A stretch of 33,175 nt of DNA from Sulfuritalea sp. Lineage in GTDB: Bacteria; Pseudomonadota; Gammaproteobacteria; Burkholderiales; Rhodocyclaceae. Of the stretch, positions 1 through 7,191 are shown one piece after another. Within the stretch, counting starts at the first letter, position 1, and each line of letters opens with the position of its first letter. The stretch is taken from the NCBI GenBank assembly GCA_021738105.1, contig JAIPCS010000009.1:1-33175 (forward strand), read 5' to 3'. The position numbers and the translations under genes were made by a program. The notes below the pieces were generated by a model. The model was not told where the DNA came from. It was given only the letters and a program-made list of their open reading frames with translations, and made no database searches.

Positions 1-152
1 CAACCCGCAACTTCCGAGGCCTCGGCACGTGCCACAAGAAATGCCACAACCCAGGCCGCCAGCGCCAGAATCTCACTCACTACTCCACGCCACAAACCCA
101 GCAGTACAGATGCCGCAATAACCGTCAGCACCGCGTAGTCAAAGGCAGTCAT
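1..152 (-). CDS. cvpA: CvpA family membrane protein (N-terminal part, runs off the left edge)
   Basis: The first 50 codons are present, starting at the ATG at 152 and reading MTAFDYAVLTVIAASVLLGL followed by WRGVVSEILALAAW. Two hydrophobic stretches (about residues 6-20 and 26-42) separated by a short charged turn (WRG) match the N-terminus of the CvpA/colicin V production family of inner-membrane proteins. The start lies 3 bases after the stop of the SPOR gene, so the two are almost certainly co-transcribed. In betaproteobacteria this pair is normally followed by purF, which would lie beyond the edge. The molecular role of CvpA is poorly defined; it is linked to envelope homeostasis and purine-operon context. 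The C-terminal part is outside the window. Confidence 0.85.
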   Translation of the reverse strand, partial: MTAFDYAVLTVIAASVLLGLWRGVVSEILALAAWVVAFLVARAEASEVAG

Positions 153-155
153 TGC

Positions 156-821
156 CTATTTTTGTGCTACGGGTCCGTCAACGCCGATTATTTTTATTCT
201 TGTACGTGCCTTGTCTGCGGACTGCTTGCTATTAAAGGGACCGGCCCGAACACGAGTGCGCGGCCCTTGCGGCGAAACATATTTTTCGGTGTATGCCGGA
301 ACGCCAAGACCTTTCAATTTGGCCAGCAATGTGTTGACGTTGCCCAACTCCCGGTATGCGCCCAGTTGAACCACCCACTGTTCCGAGTTCGCGCTCTTCG
401 GTTTCGACCCGGCATCCGCCCGAACTGCAGGCTTTTCAACAGGCCCCGACTTCGTTTCTGGAGTCGAGTCCATCGAAGACGCCTTCGGAGCAGCCGGCGT
501 TGCCGCGGGAACTGCCGTCGCTACTGCAGGTTCCGGTTTTATGGATGGATCTTCTTTGGGATCTGCAGCTACGGCGGGCTTTGGTGCCGGCATTGGCGTA
601 GTAGCGGGTTTGCCCGGCAGAACCTTGGCCGCAAACCCGGTTGAATCCTGACTGGGGATGCGGACCTGGATATCCTGACCCGTCGGTCGCGGTTGGCGAT
701 CCATCACCATTGGCAGGACAATGACGGCAAATAGCGCCAACGCGCCAGCGCCGACGAGTCGTCGACGAGCGCGCTTCTTCAGCTGTAGTTCTGCATCAGG
801 CGATGTGTCTTGTTCCGCCAT
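156..821 (-). CDS. dedD: SPOR-domain cell-division protein, DedD-like
   Basis: The 221-residue protein has a basic cytoplasmic tail (KKRARRR at 15-21), one signal-anchor helix (about 22-41), a long Pro/Ala/Lys-rich linker (about 45-145) and a C-terminal SPOR domain (about 146-220, beginning WVVQLGAYRELGNVNTLLAK and ending VGPFN-like VRAGPFNSKQSAD...). SPOR domains bind denuded glycan strands at the septum, so a bitopic inner-membrane protein acting at the division site is expected. It starts 5 bases after the folC stop and ends 3 bases before cvpA, the usual folC-dedD-cvpA order. The family is certain from architecture; equating it with E. coli DedD is by context and topology only, since the linker is not conserved. 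Confidence 0.88.
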   Translation of the reverse strand: MAEQDTSPDAELQLKKRARRRLVGAGALALFAVIVLPMVMDRQPRPTGQDIQVRIPSQDSTGFAAKVLPGKPATTPMPAPKPAVAADPKEDPSIKPEPAVATAVPAATPAAPKASSMDSTPETKSGPVEKPAVRADAGSKPKSANSEQWVVQLGAYRELGNVNTLLAKLKGLGVPAYTEKYVSPQGPRTRVRAGPFNSKQSADKARTRIKIIGVDGPVAQK

Positions 822-826
822 CTTGA

Positions 827-2140
827 TTAGGCTGAACGGCCGAGCATCTGCAAGACCGCAGCAACAGTGAGGAAGGATCCGAAGGCGAGAATTCTATCAT
901 CTTCATTCGCGTTCTCTTGCGCGTAGGCGAGCGCTTTTTCCGGCGTCGCAAATCGCCCGCCCAGTTGTTGTCCCTTGAGTTGCAGCAGGTCCGCCAAAAA
1001 GTCGGCGCTGGCAGCACGGCGACCATTGAGAGTGCATGGCAGCCAATGCGTTACCCGCTCGCCCAAGGCATCGATCACACCGTCAATATCTTTATCAGCA
1101 AGCATGCCGAACACTGCCCAGGTTCTGGGATGGAAGGCCATATCACCCAGATTGGTGGCCAGCACTCGCGCGGCCTGCGGATTATGAGCGACATCAAGAA
1201 TGATGGTCGGGCGCCCCGGCAAAACCTGGAATCGGCCTGCCAGTTCGGTTTCCAGTAATCCCTGACGTATGTCCTTCATCGCAACCGGCAACTGTCTATG
1301 CACAGCTTCGAGTGTCGCCAATACACACGCCGCGTTGGCCAGTTGCTTTTCTCCGCGCAGGGAAGGAAAGGCCAGCCCACCGAGACGCTTGGCGACACTC
1401 CCTTTCCGGGGTGTGCCTGCACCAGTCCCCCAGTACAGCCACTGCTGATCCTGGCGCAGATAGCCGAATTCCTTTCCCAGCACTTGCAGCTCGGCTCCAA
1501 TTGTCCGGGCATGGTCGAGCAGCGACTCTGGCGGCCTGGGGTCGCCGCAAATAGCCGGGACGCCGGAGCGGAAAATGCCAGCCTTTTCCCGGCCGATCGA
1601 CTCACGATGCGGACCGAGATACTCCATGTGATCGAGATCGACACCGGTAACAACCGCGCATGACGGTTCGTATACGTTGGTGGCGTCAAGGCGTCCCCCA
1701 AGGCCGACCTCGAGAATGATGACATCGAGATTGGAGGCGGCAAACACTTCCCAGGCAGCAAGCGTACCGAACTCGAAATAGGTCAGTGCGATGCCGTCGC
1801 GCGCCCGTTCGACTCGAGCAAACACTGTGCACAAAGTGGCATCGTCCGCCGCAACAGCGTTGATTTTTACGCGTTCGTTGTAGTTCAGCAGATGGGGTGA
1901 AGTGTAGAGCCCGACGCGGTAGCCGGCAGTCAGCAGAATGCGCTCCAGCATTGCACAGGTCGATCCTTTGCCATTGGTACCACCGACCAGAATGACGGGA
2001 CAGTTTTGGACTTGGCCCAGTCGCGATTTGACCGCAGCCACCCGTTCCAGACCCAGTTCAATACCGGCGCTCCCGCTGGGATGCAATGCCTCAAGCTGCG
2101 TCAGCCACGCAGCCAGCCCCGGATCGGGCAAACGAGACAT
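827..2140 (-). CDS. folC: Bifunctional dihydrofolate synthase / folylpolyglutamate synthase
   Basis: A Mur-ligase-type ATP-dependent amide ligase of 437 residues that joins L-glutamate to dihydropteroate and then extends the polyglutamate tail of folates in the cytoplasm. The ATP-binding loop GGTNGKGST is at about residues 53-61, followed by YTSPHLLNYNERVKIN, the folate-binding signature of FolC. The later stretch ILDVAHNPQAARVLA is the C-terminal Mur-ligase hallmark. The ATG at 2140 shares its A with the TGA stop of accD (TGATG), which implies translational coupling; a TTG directly before it (2143) is in frame but less likely. The accD-folC-dedD-cvpA order is the standard one in beta- and gammaproteobacteria. 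Confidence 0.96.
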   Translation of the reverse strand: MSRLPDPGLAAWLTQLEALHPSGSAGIELGLERVAAVKSRLGQVQNCPVILVGGTNGKGSTCAMLERILLTAGYRVGLYTSPHLLNYNERVKINAVAADDATLCTVFARVERARDGIALTYFEFGTLAAWEVFAASNLDVIILEVGLGGRLDATNVYEPSCAVVTGVDLDHMEYLGPHRESIGREKAGIFRSGVPAICGDPRPPESLLDHARTIGAELQVLGKEFGYLRQDQQWLYWGTGAGTPRKGSVAKRLGGLAFPSLRGEKQLANAACVLATLEAVHRQLPVAMKDIRQGLLETELAGRFQVLPGRPTIILDVAHNPQAARVLATNLGDMAFHPRTWAVFGMLADKDIDGVIDALGERVTHWLPCTLNGRRAASADFLADLLQLKGQQLGGRFATPEKALAYAQENANEDDRILAFGSFLTVAAVLQMLGRSA

Positions 2141-3000
2141 CAAACGGCCGGAACGCGCTGCAATAAAGTCAGCAGAGAAGCCAGTTTGTCCCGCAGCTCA
2201 CGTCGATCCACGATCATGTCGATCGCGCCTTTTTCGAGCAGAAACTCGGCACGTTGAAAGCCAACTGGCAAGGTCTCACGTACCGTCTGCTCGATCACCC
2301 TGGGACCGGCAAAACCGATCAGGGCGCCCGGTTCGGCAATCACCACATCGCCGACAAACGCAAAGGAGGCCGAAACCCCGCCCATGGTTGGATCGGTCAA
2401 CAGGGTGATGAAAGGAAGTTGGTGCTGCGCGAGCCGGGTCACGGCAGCCGTTGTTTTGGCCATCTGCATCAGTGAGAACAAGCCTTCCTGCATACGCGCA
2501 CCGCCCGAAGCGGTGATGCAGATAAAGGGAGTCCGCTGCTCGATCGCTGCCTTGACGCCACGCACGAAGCGCTCACCGACAACCGCTCCCATTGAGCCAC
2601 CAAGAAACTCGAACTCGAAACACGCAACAACCACAGATACCGTCTTGATCGCGCCCTGCATCACCACCATGGCATCGGCTTCGCCCGTATCCTCTTGGGC
2701 GGCCGCAAGTCGATCCACGTAACGCTTGCTGTCCTTGAACTTGAGCGGATCCACCGGTATCACTTCGGCACCAATCTCAAAACGTCCTTCCGGATCAAGC
2801 AATGCGTCGAGTCTCGCACGGGCACGCAATCGAAGATGGTGGCTGCACTTCGGACAAACGTTCTGGTTATTCTCCAGGTCGGTGCTGTAGAGCACTGCCT
2901 CACAGGCTGGACACTTCGCCCAAAGTCCCTCAGGAATAGACTTGCGCGCACCTTCCGCACGCTTGATTTTGGGCGGCAGCAGTTTTTGTAACCAGCTCAT
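2140..3000 (-). CDS. accD: Acetyl-CoA carboxylase carboxyltransferase subunit beta
   Basis: AccD pairs with AccA to transfer the carboxyl group from carboxybiotin to acetyl-CoA, the first step of fatty-acid synthesis. The 286-residue protein has the N-terminal C4 zinc ribbon (C30, C33, C49, C52) and the crotonase-like carboxyltransferase core, with the acyl-CoA/oxyanion segment [19 protein letters not shown] and the later [11 protein letters not shown]. The frame stays open to 3201, but the ATG at 3000 is the right start: it is preceded by GGAGGAA at good spacing and begins [13 protein letters not shown], as in the family. It lies 103 bases downstream of trpA and its stop overlaps the folC start by one base. 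Confidence 0.96.
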   Translation of the reverse strand: MSWLQKLLPPKIKRAEGARKSIPEGLWAKCPACEAVLYSTDLENNQNVCPKCSHHLRLRARARLDALLDPEGRFEIGAEVIPVDPLKFKDSKRYVDRLAAAQEDTGEADAMVVMQGAIKTVSVVVACFEFEFLGGSMGAVVGERFVRGVKAAIEQRTPFICITASGGARMQEGLFSLMQMAKTTAAVTRLAQHQLPFITLLTDPTMGGVSASFAFVGDVVIAEPGALIGFAGPRVIEQTVRETLPVGFQRAEFLLEKGAIDMIVDRRELRDKLASLLTLLQRVPAV

Positions 3001-3103
3001 GATTCCTCCATCGGGCGGTCCCAAGGAGGGATAGCCAATGAGCATGGAGCGCAGTGAACCATCGTTGCCCCCGTCCAGGGAAAGGGAGATGGGGAGTGGG
3101 TGG

Positions 3104-3910
3104 TCATGATGTTCCTCCGTCCATTGCTGCACGTATCCCGGCAAGGAATGCCGTAACCCTCTGTGGCGCCTGCCCGACGTCACCGGTTTCGATTTCCTCA
3201 ATGATACGACTTCCGATCACCACAGCGTCTGCCACCTCGGCGATACGCGCGGCAGTTGCGGCATCACGGATTCCGAAACCCACGCCGACCGGCATCCCGA
3301 CCTTTTCACGGATCAATGGTATTCGCCGCGCGACTTCATCCAGATCAAGACTGCCGGAGCCCGTCACGCCCTTCAGGGAAACATAGTAGATGTATCCGCT
3401 GCCAATGTTCGCGAGCTCACTGTAGCGCTGTTCGGTGGACGTCGGAGCCAACAGAAAAATCGGATCGATGCCCGCTTTTTTCATCGTGGCTGCAAATTCG
3501 GGGCACTCTTCAGGTGGGTAGTCGACGATCAGGACGCCATCGACTCCGGCGTCGCTGGCATCTTTTGCAAACGCTTCGACACCATAGGCTTCGACTGGAT
3601 TGGCGTAGCCCATCAGCACTACCGGTGTGGTGACATTTTCCTTGCGGAACGCCGCCACCAAGGCCAGTACGCGACGCAAACTCATGCCGTGCGCCAAAGC
3701 GCGTTCGGAAGCGCGCTGGACGGTAGGACCATCCGCCATCGGATCGGAAAAAGGCACACCCAGCTCGATGATGTCCGCGCCGCCGGCAACCAGCGCTCGC
3801 ATGAGCGGCAGGCTGGAATCGGGATGCGGATCACCGGCGGTGATGAAGGGAATCAGCGCCTTGCGGTTTTGCGCCGCCAGCGCTGCGAATGTTGTAGGGA
3901 TTCGTGACAT
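3104..3910 (-). CDS. trpA: Tryptophan synthase alpha chain
   Basis: This 268-residue TIM-barrel subunit cleaves indole-3-glycerol phosphate to indole and glyceraldehyde 3-phosphate and passes indole to TrpB through the alpha2-beta2 tunnel. Catalytic residues E49 ([13 protein letters not shown]) and D60 ([10 protein letters not shown]) sit at the same positions as in the E. coli enzyme, and the phosphate-binding GFGI segment ([10 protein letters not shown]) is intact. It follows trpB by 12 bases. Some Burkholderia have an extra methyltransferase gene between trpB and trpA; there is none here. Confidence 0.97.
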   Translation of the reverse strand: MSRIPTTFAALAAQNRKALIPFITAGDPHPDSSLPLMRALVAGGADIIELGVPFSDPMADGPTVQRASERALAHGMSLRRVLALVAAFRKENVTTPVVLMGYANPVEAYGVEAFAKDASDAGVDGVLIVDYPPEECPEFAATMKKAGIDPIFLLAPTSTEQRYSELANIGSGYIYYVSLKGVTGSGSLDLDEVARRIPLIREKVGMPVGVGFGIRDAATAARIAEVADAVVIGSRIIEEIETGDVGQAPQRVTAFLAGIRAAMDGGTS

Positions 3911-3922
3911 GATGATCCGCCG

Positions 3923-5134
3923 TCAGAACTGGATGCCGGAGGCTTCGGCGACCGTATGCATGTCCTTGTCGCCACGACCTGAAAGATTCACCAGCAGCAT
4001 CTTGTCTTTGCCCAGAGTCGGCGCCAGCTTGGCCGCGTAGGCCAGGGCATGACTGGACTCAAGCGCCGGGATGATGCCCTCCAATCGACACAGATCATGG
4101 AAGGCCTGCAGCGCTTCTTCGTCGGTGATGGTGACGTATTCAGCGCGACCCGAATCCTTGAGCCATGCATGCTCCGGACCCACGCCGGGGTAGTCGAGGC
4201 CGGCGGATATCGAGTGAGTCTCGGTAATCTGCCCGTTCTCATCCTGCAACAGATAGGTACGATTACCATGCAATACACCTGACCGGCCGGCAGTAAGCGA
4301 CGCGGAATGCCTGCCCGACTCGAGTCCAAGACCGGAAGCCTCAACACCGATCAGTTTCACATCGCTCAGTGGAATGTAGGGATGGAAAATCCCCATCGCG
4401 TTCGAGCCGCCACCCACGCAAGCGATGACAGCATCAGGCTGACGACCGGTGAGTTCCGGCATTTGCAGTTTGCACTCGTCGCCAATCACCGCCTGAAAAT
4501 CGCGCACCATCATCGGGTAGGGATGGGGACCGGCAACCGTGCCGATGATGTAGAAAGTATTGCCAATGTTTGTCACCCAATCGCGCATCGCTTCGTTCAG
4601 GGCATCTTTCAGCGTCTTCGAACCGGACTCGACCGGCACCACCGTCGCGCCCAGCAGTTTCATGCGATAGACGTTGGCCGCCTGGCGTTTGACGTCTTCG
4701 GACCCCATGTAGACCACGCATTCCATGCCGTAGCGAGCCGCAACTGTCGCTGTGGCAACGCCGTGCTGCCCGGCGCCGGTCTCCGCTATCACCCGCGGCT
4801 TGCTCATGCGCCGCGCCAACAGGGCCTGGCCGATGCAATTATTGATTTTGTGCGCACCGGTGTGATTCAGGTCTTCGCGCTTGAGAAATATCTGCGCCCC
4901 ACCCAATAGACCCGACCACCGCTTGGCGTGATAAATCGGGCTGGGACGGCCGACATAGTGTTTGAGTTCGTATTCGAATTCGGCCTTGAAGTCCGGGTCG
5001 GCCTGGGCCGCTGCATAGGCTTCGCGCAGTTCAGCGAGGGCCGGCATCAAGGTCTCGGCGACAAAAACACCGCCATACGGCCCGAAGTGTCCACCTGCAT
5101 CCGGCAAGTTATAGGGAAGATCCTGCATCTGCAT
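3923..5134 (-). CDS. trpB: Tryptophan synthase beta chain
   Basis: A PLP enzyme of 403 residues that condenses indole with serine to tryptophan. The PLP lysine is K96 in [16 protein letters not shown], and the phosphate-binding glycine loop [15 protein letters not shown] is present. The frame is open upstream to 5251, but that part overlaps trpF. I chose the ATG at 5134 because GGAG lies 6 bases before it; the ATG at 5128 would be too far from that site. The start overlaps the last 26 bases of trpF, so the pair is probably translationally coupled. The trpFBA group is separate from the rest of the trp genes, as is usual in betaproteobacteria. Confidence 0.96.
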   Translation of the reverse strand: MQMQDLPYNLPDAGGHFGPYGGVFVAETLMPALAELREAYAAAQADPDFKAEFEYELKHYVGRPSPIYHAKRWSGLLGGAQIFLKREDLNHTGAHKINNCIGQALLARRMSKPRVIAETGAGQHGVATATVAARYGMECVVYMGSEDVKRQAANVYRMKLLGATVVPVESGSKTLKDALNEAMRDWVTNIGNTFYIIGTVAGPHPYPMMVRDFQAVIGDECKLQMPELTGRQPDAVIACVGGGSNAMGIFHPYIPLSDVKLIGVEASGLGLESGRHSASLTAGRSGVLHGNRTYLLQDENGQITETHSISAGLDYPGVGPEHAWLKDSGRAEYVTITDEEALQAFHDLCRLEGIIPALESSHALAYAAKLAPTLGKDKMLLVNLSGRGDKDMHTVAEASGIQF

Positions 5135-5753
5135 CTCGCACTCCGGCAATAAATTCGATAATTCTTTGAGCATCCTTGATGCCCTTGGCCATCTCGACAC
5201 CGCTACTGACATCCACGGCCCACGGCCGCACTGACTGCACTGCCTGGGCAATATTGCCCGGATGCAAGCCTCCTGAAAGAATTACGGGGAGTGGCAGAGA
5301 ACGCGGAATCAAGGTCCAGTCAAAAGTTTCGCCGCCTCCGCCATAGCCATCAACATGGGCATCCAGCAACAAGCCTGCCGCACCGGAAGCACCGGCGAAC
5401 GCGGCCGCGTATTCTAGCAAATCGAATCCCGGCCTAACTCTGGCCGCCTTGATCCAGGGCTTGCCAAACTGGGAGCAATACGCCGCGTCTTCGTCACCGT
5501 GGAATTGAAGCAAACCCAGCGGCAGCCTGTCCAGAACCTCTCGCACGACCTGCGGTGACTCATTGACAAACAGGCCAACGCTTGTGACGAACGCCGGCAC
5601 CTGCGCCACCAGCTTCGCCGCTTGTGCCGGCCCAACAAAGCGCGGACTCGGTGGATAGAAGACAAACCCGATCGCGTCGGCGCCAGCCTCTACCGCGGCG
5701 GCCAAATCAGCATCGCGGGTAATGCCGCATATCTTGATCCGGGTGCGTTTCAT
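5109..5753 (-). CDS. trpF: Phosphoribosylanthranilate isomerase
   Basis: This 214-residue (beta/alpha)8 barrel performs the Amadori rearrangement of N-(5-phosphoribosyl)anthranilate in tryptophan synthesis. The N-terminal RIKICGIT carries the catalytic cysteine (C9), and the general acid aspartate is D131 in [19 protein letters not shown]. The phosphate-binding SGGLHPGN loop follows. It is a stand-alone TrpF, not fused to TrpC. It starts 11 bases after the truA stop and its 3' end overlaps trpB. The last residues ([10 protein letters not shown]) form a slightly extended tail because the stop lies inside trpB. Confidence 0.96.
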   Translation of the reverse strand: MKRTRIKICGITRDADLAAAVEAGADAIGFVFYPPSPRFVGPAQAAKLVAQVPAFVTSVGLFVNESPQVVREVLDRLPLGLLQFHGDEDAAYCSQFGKPWIKAARVRPGFDLLEYAAAFAGASGAAGLLLDAHVDGYGGGGETFDWTLIPRSLPLPVILSGGLHPGNIAQAVQSVRPWAVDVSSGVEMAKGIKDAQRIIEFIAGVRDADAGSSL

Positions 5754-5764
5754 GAGTACCTGAT

Positions 5765-6574
5765 TCAGGAATGGAACAATGCCGTCTCGCCAGCGCCGAG
5801 TTTCTGGTTGCCGGTCTGCACAGTTGGCAACTGCCAGTCCGGATCATAATCGACACCGGCAAAATACAAGCCGCAGGCTTCGAATGTTGGCGCCGCCTTG
5901 GAACGATCCCGGCTGGCGAGCAGTTCAGCGATCCAATCCGGCTTGTGCGCACCTTTCCCCACATACACCAAAGCGCCGACCAGATTACGCACCATGTGGT
6001 GCAGGAAGGCACTGGCTTCGAATTCAAATACCAGCAGATCGCCGTGGCGGGTCAGGTCAGCACGATGCAATTTCTTGACCGGCGACTTGGCCTGGCATTC
6101 AACGGATCGGAATGCAGAGAAATCCTGCTCGCCCAGAAAGTATTTCGCCGCTTCTGACATGGCGTCAACATCCAGTGAATGATGAAACCAGCCTACCCGG
6201 TTCGCCATCAGGCCCGGACGTTCTCCACGATTGAGCAATAGATAGCGATACCGTCTGCCGAGCGCCGAGAAACGGGCATGAAATCCGTCTGGAACCAACC
6301 GGGCCCAACGTACCGCAACGCTTCCGGGCAAATGCGAATTGACGCCGCGAACCCACGCTGTATTCGGACGAATCACCTCGGTATCGAAATGAACCACCTG
6401 CTCGATTGCATGCACACCAGAATCCGTGCGTCCCGCACACACCACCCGAATAGGAGTATCGGCGATGTTACCAAGTGCACTTTCCAGTGCGTCCTGCACT
6501 GTTCCGCCTCCAGCCTGCGACTGCCAGCCGCAGAAACGAGTGCCTTCGTACTCGAGTCCGAGCGCGATTCTCAT
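5765..6574 (-). CDS. truA: tRNA pseudouridine(38-40) synthase
   Basis: TruA converts U38, U39 and U40 of the tRNA anticodon arm to pseudouridine. The 269-residue protein contains the catalytic motif CAGRTDSGVHA with nucleophile D51, the N-terminal LEYEGTRFCGWQ and the C-terminal FLHHMVRNLVGALVYVG. The ATG at 6574 forms an ATGA overlap with the stop of the upstream membrane-protein gene. An in-frame ATG further upstream (6592) lies inside that gene and has no support. The truA-trpF pairing is the typical one in beta- and gammaproteobacteria. Confidence 0.96.
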   Translation of the reverse strand: MRIALGLEYEGTRFCGWQSQAGGGTVQDALESALGNIADTPIRVVCAGRTDSGVHAIEQVVHFDTEVIRPNTAWVRGVNSHLPGSVAVRWARLVPDGFHARFSALGRRYRYLLLNRGERPGLMANRVGWFHHSLDVDAMSEAAKYFLGEQDFSAFRSVECQAKSPVKKLHRADLTRHGDLLVFEFEASAFLHHMVRNLVGALVYVGKGAHKPDWIAELLASRDRSKAAPTFEACGLYFAGVDYDPDWQLPTVQTGNQKLGAGETALFHS

Positions 6575-7146
6575 GCCAGTAGAGCAATGCACGCCAGAAC
6601 AACGGCAACCACTGCAGTGACCACATCGCTGGTACCCGCAGACAAATCTGGAAGGCTCAAGCTGTGCGGTCTGTCCAACTCTTCTGAGGCCGCACTTTTC
6701 GAGCTTTCAACTTCCTGAAGCGTCAATGCCAGTCGAACCGCAACGCTATCGCGAGAGAGCCCTATCAAAACCAATGGTGCCAGCAGCGCGCGCATGCCCA
6801 CGACCAACTCGGCTGACGACAAAGTTTTCAATAACATGGCTACAGCGGCAAGAGCGATGATCAGGCGCGCAATGCTGGCCACCGCAAGCAGCAAGCCTTC
6901 TTGACTTGCCCCTGAAAGAAACGATAGTGGAGTACCCGGCGTGAACCATCCGAACATGATCAGCATGGTCAGCATCAGCCAGCGACTGCGGCGCAGAAGC
7001 GCTCTCAAATGGTCCTTGGCGACCAAGGATGCTACGAGAGCGAGAATAAAACAGGACGCAAACAAGCTCATGCCGTTACGCGACGAGGCGGCAAAAAGTA
7101 CCGTCAAGCCGAACAGGATAAGGCTTGCGGGATGCGGACGAGTCAC
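6571..7146 (-). CDS. EcfT-like (CbiQ-family-like) membrane protein of unknown substrate
   Basis: A 191-residue polytopic membrane protein with about five hydrophobic segments (roughly 7-20, 26-42, 56-68, 82-104, 172-190). A central stretch, LLKTLSSAELVVGMRALLAP followed by LVLIGLSRDSVAVRLALTLQEV, resembles the coupling region of ECF-transporter T components (TT..dl..gl..ll.Pl...G...d..a...laL). No ATPase or substrate-binding S component is encoded beside it, so its transport role is only inferred. It starts with GTG at 7146, with a GGAGG site 10 bases upstream that is partly buried in a hairpin, and it overlaps truA by ATGA. It sits between fimV and truA. The family call is moderate, the function unknown. 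Confidence 0.6.
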   Translation of the reverse strand: MTRPHPASLILFGLTVLFAASSRNGMSLFASCFILALVASLVAKDHLRALLRRSRWLMLTMLIMFGWFTPGTPLSFLSGASQEGLLLAVASIARLIIALAAVAMLLKTLSSAELVVGMRALLAPLVLIGLSRDSVAVRLALTLQEVESSKSAASEELDRPHSLSLPDLSAGTSDVVTAVVAVVLACIALLA

Positions 7147-7157
7147 TTGAACAACGC

Positions 7158-7181
7158 CTCCTGACGCCGAAGCGCCAGGAG
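7158..7181 (-). promoter_or_regulatory. Intercistronic hairpin with UUCG loop covering the Shine-Dalgarno site
   Basis: Between the fimV stop and the EcfT-like start, the minus-strand RNA can form a 10-bp stem (one mismatch) of CTCCTGGCGC and GCGTCAGGAG closed by a UUCG tetraloop in a C(UUCG)G context, an exceptionally stable loop type. The 3' arm contains most of the ribosome-binding site of the next gene. There is no T run after it, so it is not a classic terminator. It could lower translation of the downstream gene or protect the 3' end of fimV mRNA. Confidence 0.5.
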
Positions 7182-7191
7182 AGCCTGTTGA

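Noticed and set aside
3001..3201. N-terminal extension of accD by 67 codons
   Set aside because: The extension overlaps trpA, is not family-like, and the inner ATG has a strong SD.
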